From Anaerorhabdus sp036641015 (lineage in GTDB: Bacteria > Bacillota_I > Bacilli_A > Erysipelotrichales > Erysipelotrichaceae), in assembly GCF_036641015.1 (NCBI RefSeq), contig NZ_JAVWFO010000024.1, positions 1-26,557 of the forward strand: a DNA stretch of 26,557 nt. The letters run 5' to 3'. A program made the translations under genes and the position numbers. Positions 23,311 to 26,557 of this stretch are shown here, piece after piece (the stretch's first letter is position 1; each line of letters starts with the position of its first letter). The notes beneath the pieces are model-generated. The model was not told the DNA's origin. It made no database searches and was given only the letters and a program-made list of their open reading frames with translations.

Positions 23311-23319
23311 ATTATAGCA
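23311..23319 (-). promoter_or_regulatory. dnaA promoter (extended -10)
   Basis: TGCTATAAT on the minus strand (TATAAT at plus 23311-23316) lies about 70 bases before the GTG start. The -35 is weak. The nearest DnaA box (plus 23347-23355) lies about 31 bases upstream of the -10, where bound DnaA could affect transcription. Confidence 0.65.
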
Positions 23320-23339
23320 CGTTAAAACTAAGTTAAATC

Positions 23340-23730
23340 AGCAAATTGTGGAAAACTTTTTTATTCCACAATAGAAACATTAAAATAAGCTTATAATTTG
23401 GCTTTAAACGTGAGTTTTCCACAATTTTCCACAACTTTAAAATGTGGGTAAATAGTGGAAAAAGTTTAAACAATTTACAATACTGTGGAAAATGTGGATA
23501 AGTTGTGAGCGAAGAAGAGTAAATGGCAGTTATCAACAGTTAAAAAAGACTATAAACAAAGGATATTTTGATATTTTCAACAGTTTTCCACAATTGTGGA
23601 AAACTACTAATTGTGGAATGAGGAATCATTGTGGAAAACTGCTAGAAATCCACTTATTGATAGGCATTTTCAATTACAGTTTATCAACAATTTATGTAAA
23701 TATGGGTTATATTCTAATTTTCCACATTTT
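23340..23730. other. oriC: oriC: DnaA-box cluster upstream of dnaA
   Basis: A dense cluster of DnaA boxes on both strands. One perfect consensus TGTGGATAA is at 23493-23501. TTTTCCACA-type boxes (either strand) are at 23347-23355, 23415-23423, 23425-23433, 23484-23492, 23584-23592, 23595-23603, 23630-23638 and 23718-23726. Weaker variants are at 23362-23370, 23443-23451, 23454-23462, 23530-23538, 23612-23620 and 23681-23689. Boxes 23584-23592 and 23595-23603 form a 24-base perfect palindrome (23582-23605). No protein-coding gene fits here; open frames in the region run through the repeats. Confidence 0.95.
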
Positions 23731-23875
23731 AGGAGCTTTAAATTCTCTAAAACTAGTATTATTTTGTCTGTATTGTATTATCTTTTAAATAATCACTAAG
23801 GCGACAATTATGAGTAAAAGGTAAATACACACAGCCAGATGCAAATAACTTACAACGAGCCTTAAAATGCATAAT
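23731..23875. other. Intergenic stretch between the oriC boxes and the jag terminator
   Basis: About 145 AT-rich bases without DnaA boxes, convincing ORFs or RNA genes. I see no further structure in it. Confidence 0.5.
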
Positions 23876-23903
23876 AAAAGGATCTTTTTACAAAGACCCT
23901 TTT
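23876..23903 (-). terminator. Terminator of the rpmH-rnpA-yidC-jag unit
   Basis: On the minus strand AAAAGGGTCTTT pairs with AAAGATCCTTTT (one G-U pair) around a short loop, 10 bases after the jag stop. It insulates the origin from jag transcription, which points towards it. Confidence 0.8.
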
Positions 23904-23912
23904 GTGTTATTA

Positions 23913-24542
23913 CTATTCAGCTTTATCTGATGATTTAGAAGCATCATACATAATCTTTAAATGACGATGTGATCCTTCACCTTCAGATTCAGTTTTAATA
24001 TGATCCATTTCAGTTAAGAATTGATGAATGACTTTACGTTCATCATTTGGCATTGGATCAAGCACTGCATCCACTTTTGTTTTTTGTACAGTTCTTGCGA
24101 TTCTTTTAGCCATTGCTTTAACTTTAGCATAGCGATCAACTTTATAGTTATTTATATCAATTAATACTGGGATACGTTTTTTAAATGTACTATTAACTGC
24201 TCCACGAACAACTGTGTTAATAGATTGAAGTGTTTGTCCATTTTTACCAATTAAGATTGCATTGTTTTCTGCGTTAAGCATAACTTTGAAACCATCATTT
24301 TGTTGAACTATTTCTACTTCGATTTCATGGTTTAATTCAGTAAAGAATTCCCCTAAGTAATTAAAGATAAACTCTTTAACATCATTCATACAATAGACCT
24401 CAGCAGTAACTGAAGTACCAATACCTAGAATTCCTTTTTTCTCTTCGATAATAAAATATGTTAACTCACTTGCTTCTACATGTTTATCATTTGCGGCATT
24501 TTTCAAAAGTTCATCTAGTGTTTTAGCAGTGTATTTATTCAT
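23913..24542 (-). CDS. jag: Jag/KhpB-family RNA-binding protein
   Basis: A 209-residue protein with the full Jag architecture: an N-terminal Jag-N domain (residues 1-50, ...GILGIGTSVTAEVY), a KH domain with the GKNG loop (99-102), and a C-terminal R3H domain with R169-x3-H173. KhpB/Jag partners with KhpA to bind RNA and affects cell elongation in streptococci. I chose the ATG at 24540-24542, which gives MNKYTAKTLDELL and uses AGAAGG inside the end of yidC; an upstream in-frame start would run back through yidC. It starts one base after the yidC stop, so it is translationally coupled to yidC. A terminator follows. Confidence 0.95.
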   Translation of the reverse strand: MNKYTAKTLDELLKNAANDKHVEASELTYFIIEEKKGILGIGTSVTAEVYCMNDVKEFIFNYLGEFFTELNHEIEVEIVQQNDGFKVMLNAENNAILIGKNGQTLQSINTVVRGAVNSTFKKRIPVLIDINNYKVDRYAKVKAMAKRIARTVQKTKVDAVLDPMPNDERKVIHQFLTEMDHIKTESEGEGSHRHLKIMYDASKSSDKAE

Positions 24543-24543
24543 A

Positions 24544-25431
24544 TTAACCTTCTTTCTTATCAATAAAGAATTTTTGTACAATAAGTGTTTTAGCAACCAT
24601 TGTTAATGAAGAGATTGCCCAATAGATAGTCATCGCTGCTGGCCACATAATAGATAAGACCATAATAGGAACCATCATATAATACATCATGTTGTTTGCT
24701 TTGTTTGAAACTGGTACATAACGTTTACCAGCTTTATCAGCATCTTTCTTAGCTTTTTGTTTAGCTAAGAATTGAGGTAAGTACATTGAACCAAATTGGC
24801 ATATTAACATGAATGCGAATAATAATAAGTATGTCCATTCACCATTCATGATTCCAGACCAAGGTGTTTTTTCAAGACTTAATCCTAAGAAACTACCATG
24901 TGCTACAGCTTGAGCACGTTGAACTGATTGATAGATAGCGATAATAATTGGAAATTGTAAGAAAGTAGTAAGAAGCATTGAGAAAGGGTTGATGTTGAAC
25001 TTCTTATAAAGGTTTTGCATTTCTTGTGCTTGAGCCATTTTAGAACGATCATCAGTCTTGCCTTCGTACTTCTTAGTAATCTTATCCATTTCTGGTTGAA
25101 GTTGTTGCATTCTTTGAGAAGCAACAGTTGACTTGATAGTTAGTGCCATTGTAATAACGTTAATTCCTACAGTAACTACTGAAATTGCAGCAGCGACCCC
25201 TATAACTGGTGTCATGTAGTTGATTGCTTGTGATAGTGGATAAACAAACAATGCACTAAACCAACTTTCAGAACCAAAGATTTCTGAGAATGTTGTGCTA
25301 GTAGTAATTAATTTTACGATTTCTTTCCCTGTTTCAGGATCTTTCACCATAGGGACTGTACATCCACTTAATAGAAATAGCGCTGCTAGAATTCCTACTA
25401 AAAGAATGATTTTTTTGTTTTTTCTTTTCAT
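24544..25431 (-). CDS. yidC: Membrane protein insertase YidC (lipoprotein type)
   Basis: YidC inserts and folds membrane proteins, alone or with Sec. The 295 residues start with a lipoprotein signal peptide whose lipobox LSGC puts the acylated Cys at residue 24, as in Gram-positive YidC1/SpoIIIJ. The insertase core follows, with five predicted membrane segments: about 62-100 (YPLSQAINYM... VVTVGINVI), 150-168, 195-215, 247-265 and 268-285. A basic cytoplasmic loop (KYEGKTDDRSKMAQAQEMQNLYKKFNINPF) lies between the first two. The ATG is preceded by GAGGAG. The neighbours rnpA and jag are the conserved partners. Confidence 0.97.
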   Translation of the reverse strand: MKRKNKKIILLVGILAALFLLSGCTVPMVKDPETGKEIVKLITTSTTFSEIFGSESWFSALFVYPLSQAINYMTPVIGVAAAISVVTVGINVITMALTIKSTVASQRMQQLQPEMDKITKKYEGKTDDRSKMAQAQEMQNLYKKFNINPFSMLLTTFLQFPIIIAIYQSVQRAQAVAHGSFLGLSLEKTPWSGIMNGEWTYLLLFAFMLICQFGSMYLPQFLAKQKAKKDADKAGKRYVPVSNKANNMMYYMMVPIMVLSIMWPAAMTIYWAISSLTMVAKTLIVQKFFIDKKEG

Positions 25432-25453
25432 TTAAATCTCCTCATCATTCGTG

Positions 25454-25786
25454 CTATATAATTGTAACTTTATTTAATAAGCTTTCCAAGTCTTTTTTGT
25501 TATCTAGATAAGACTGCTTAATAAATTTATTTCTAAGAATTATGATTATATCGTATGGAAAATCATCAAATTCCAGTATTTCGTGAATAATCATTCTACA
25601 TTGTCTCTTATATTTATTACGTTTAACGGCGATTCCAAGCTTTTTACCAACCGATATACCCACGCGACACCAAGGCTCAGATTTTGGTTGATAATAGATT
25701 ACATATGCTGCATTAGCAAGAGATTTTCTTTTACCTATAATGGTTTGGAATTCTTCTTGTTTTTTTATGCGATATTTTATCTTCAT
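25454..25786 (-). CDS. rnpA: Ribonuclease P protein component
   Basis: RnpA helps the RNase P RNA trim tRNA 5' ends. It has 110 residues from the ATG at 25784-25786 (MKIKYRIKKQEEF), the usual size. The family RNR motif is present as KRNKYKRQCRMIIHE near residues 60-75, after VGISVGKKLGIAVKRN. An alternative in-frame TTG at 25808-25810 would lie inside the terminator hairpin after rpmH, so I reject it. The chosen ATG has no clear ribosome binding site, which is odd; translation may depend on read-through from rpmH or be weak. yidC follows 22 bases later. Confidence 0.93.
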   Translation of the reverse strand: MKIKYRIKKQEEFQTIIGKRKSLANAAYVIYYQPKSEPWCRVGISVGKKLGIAVKRNKYKRQCRMIIHEILEFDDFPYDIIIILRNKFIKQSYLDNKKDLESLLNKVTII

Positions 25787-25795
25787 AAATTTTTG

Positions 25796-25822
25796 AAAAA
25801 AAGCCACCAATTGGTGACTTTT
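25796..25822 (-). terminator. Intrinsic terminator/attenuator between rpmH and rnpA
   Basis: On the minus strand AAAAGTCACC pairs with GGTGGCTTTT (one G-U pair) over AATT and is followed by TTTTTTT (plus 25796-25802). The T-run ends about 10 bases before the rnpA ATG. Partial read-through would let L34 be made in excess over RnpA, YidC and Jag. Confidence 0.85.
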
Positions 25823-25823
25823 C

Positions 25824-25958
25824 TTAAGCCGATAAGATCTTTCTACCTTTACTACGACGGCGTGCTAGTACCTTACGGCCACCAACCGTTTTCATACGGG
25901 CTCTAAAACCGTGGACTTTTTGGTGTTTTCTTTTGCTTGGTTGATATGTTCTTTTCAT
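25824..25958 (-). CDS. rpmH: 50S ribosomal protein L34
   Basis: A 44-residue, strongly basic protein: MKRTYQPSKRKHQKVHGF, then RARMKTVGGRKVLARRRSKGRKILSA, which is the universal L34 pattern. It is part of the large ribosomal subunit. GGAGGTG precedes the ATG at 25956-25958 with good spacing. It is the first gene of rpmH-rnpA-yidC-jag. In Bacillus this block diverges from dnaA, with rpmH nearest the origin; here it points towards dnaA, with jag nearest. Confidence 0.98.
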   Translation of the reverse strand: MKRTYQPSKRKHQKVHGFRARMKTVGGRKVLARRRSKGRKILSA

Positions 25959-26006
25959 CAAATCCACCTCCATTTTTACTATAATAAATAGAACAATTGC
26001 TCTACT

Positions 26007-26035
26007 ATCATAAGGGACAGAAAGTCAAAAGTCAA
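26007..26035 (-). promoter_or_regulatory. rpmH promoter
   Basis: On the minus strand TTGACT (plus 26030-26035) and TATGAT (plus 26007-26012) are separated by exactly 17 bases, about 50 bases before the rpmH start. It is a strong-looking sigma-A promoter and fits a ribosomal protein gene. Confidence 0.8.
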
Positions 26036-26040
26036 TAAAT

Positions 26041-26557
26041 ACCTTATGTGACACAAATTATTTTATAGCTGAAACAAAGTATGGCTTATATTTCGAGGTT
26101 AATGCTAAATTCAAGGATAAAACAGTAAGATTATATAATAATAGATGATAATAAGTTAAAGATGATAGCAAAACAATCGTAAAAGTATAAGTAAATAAAT
26201 GGGAATTTGAAGTTTAAATGAGCCGTATAATTACTAAAAAGAGTAGATAAAAGTAAAATTTTAGGTTAAAAGCGTTTATAAGTTCGATATTTTGAATTAA
26301 AACGAAAATGTATCATTTGTATTGTATGAAAAGAGTATTTGAACAATTTTATATGAATTAGTTGACACTAAATTATCAATTAATTCTTGATTATGACATT
26401 TGTAAAGGTTTATACCAGGTCTTAGGGTGTAAATTATGAAGTAAAAGGTAATTAATACGCATATTGTTTTATAACTATCCAAAATAATAATATTGCAAAT
26501 ACTTAATGTTACTAAAGGAACGTTACAACAATGGCATACAATATTTATATGCATGCC
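26041..26557. other. Non-coding or decayed region at the right edge
   Basis: About 520 AT-rich bases. The only frame of 60 codons or more, on the minus strand at 26297-26554, has odd composition (rich in Cys, Ile and Asn), no ribosome binding site and no family signature. The plus strand is purine-rich, as coding strands in this genome are. It shows broken protein-like stretches in shifting frames (26014-26151; around 26300-26395; near 26480-26557), none with a good start. It may be a decayed plus-strand gene; I see no RNA gene. Confidence 0.4.

Noticed and set aside
23340..23730. Repeated TTTTCCACA/TGTGGAAAA units considered as a CRISPR array or iteron-type plasmid origin
   Set aside because: Spacing and orientation are irregular, the unit is the DnaA box, and dnaA and dnaN are adjacent. 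No repeat/spacer regularity exists.
23492..23799. Plus-strand open frames of 62-98 codons in the oriC region
   Set aside because: They run straight through the DnaA-box cluster, have no ribosome binding site and no family signature. The region is explained as oriC.
24543..24596. Longer jag reading frame with 18 extra residues
   Set aside because: It overlaps the end of yidC, whereas the ATG at 24540-24542 has a ribosome binding site and gives the conserved Jag N-terminus.
25787..25810. TTG start for rnpA
   Set aside because: It lies within the stem of the terminator between rpmH and rnpA and would add residues (MVAFFQKF) unlike the family N-terminus.
26297..26554. Minus-strand 85-codon open frame at the right edge
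   Set aside because: No Shine-Dalgarno sequence, composition rich in Ile, Asn and Cys, no domain, and the strand is pyrimidine-rich where real genes here are purine-rich on the sense strand.

Overview
The window is the replication-origin region of a low-GC Bacillota (Firmicutes) chromosome. Evidence: the conserved block dnaA-dnaN-rlbA-recF-gyrB-gyrA, the block rpmH-rnpA-yidC-jag, a cluster of DnaA boxes, two canonical parS sites, a T-box leader on serS and strong AGGAGG-type ribosome binding sites. The lipoprotein-type YidC and the SRP RNA/tadA/dnaX/ybaB/recR synteny also fit Bacillota. Base composition and gene content would suit an Erysipelotrichia-like gut lineage, but I cannot fix the genus by eye.

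Almost everything is on the minus strand, so it reads from high to low coordinates. Layout from right to left: (1) 26041-26557, non-coding or decayed DNA. (2) rpmH, rnpA, yidC, jag (25958-23913). (3) The main DnaA-box cluster (23340-23730), then dnaA and dnaN, with two more boxes and an AT-rich DnaA-trio tract between them. This is a bipartite oriC like that of Bacillus subtilis, with predicted unwinding near 21760. (4) A plus-strand GNAT acetyltransferase that interrupts the usual dnaN-rlbA junction. (5) The translationally coupled rlbA-recF-gyrB-gyrA operon. (6) A plus-strand lipoprotein diverging from serS. serS has a serine T-box leader and is flanked by two parS palindromes. (7) A divergon: a plus-strand neutral-ceramidase-like hydrolase opposite a minus-strand operon of a SIS-domain protein, two Cof-type HAD phosphatases and a YhfZ-like regulator, with an inverted-repeat operator between them. 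(8) The small SRP RNA, then NUDIX-tadA-TfoX_C. (9) dnaX-ybaB-recR, fhs, an unrecognised protein with a possible EVE/PUA-like N-terminus, and the first codons of a small membrane protein cut by the window edge.

Most of the window is DNA replication, topology, recombination and chromosome segregation, mixed with translation and export genes (L34, RNase P, YidC, SRP RNA, SerS, TadA). The accessory part is 6.85-11.43 kb, which looks like a small self-regulated catabolic or salvage module.

The points most worth a second look are: a parS site that also forms a hairpin inside the serS T-box leader; a second parS wedged between two convergent terminators; the rpmH-jag block pointing the same way as dnaA, hence head-on to the predicted rightward fork; isoleucine at the GyrA quinolone position; and the ceramidase-like/SIS/HAD/HAD/YhfZ module.
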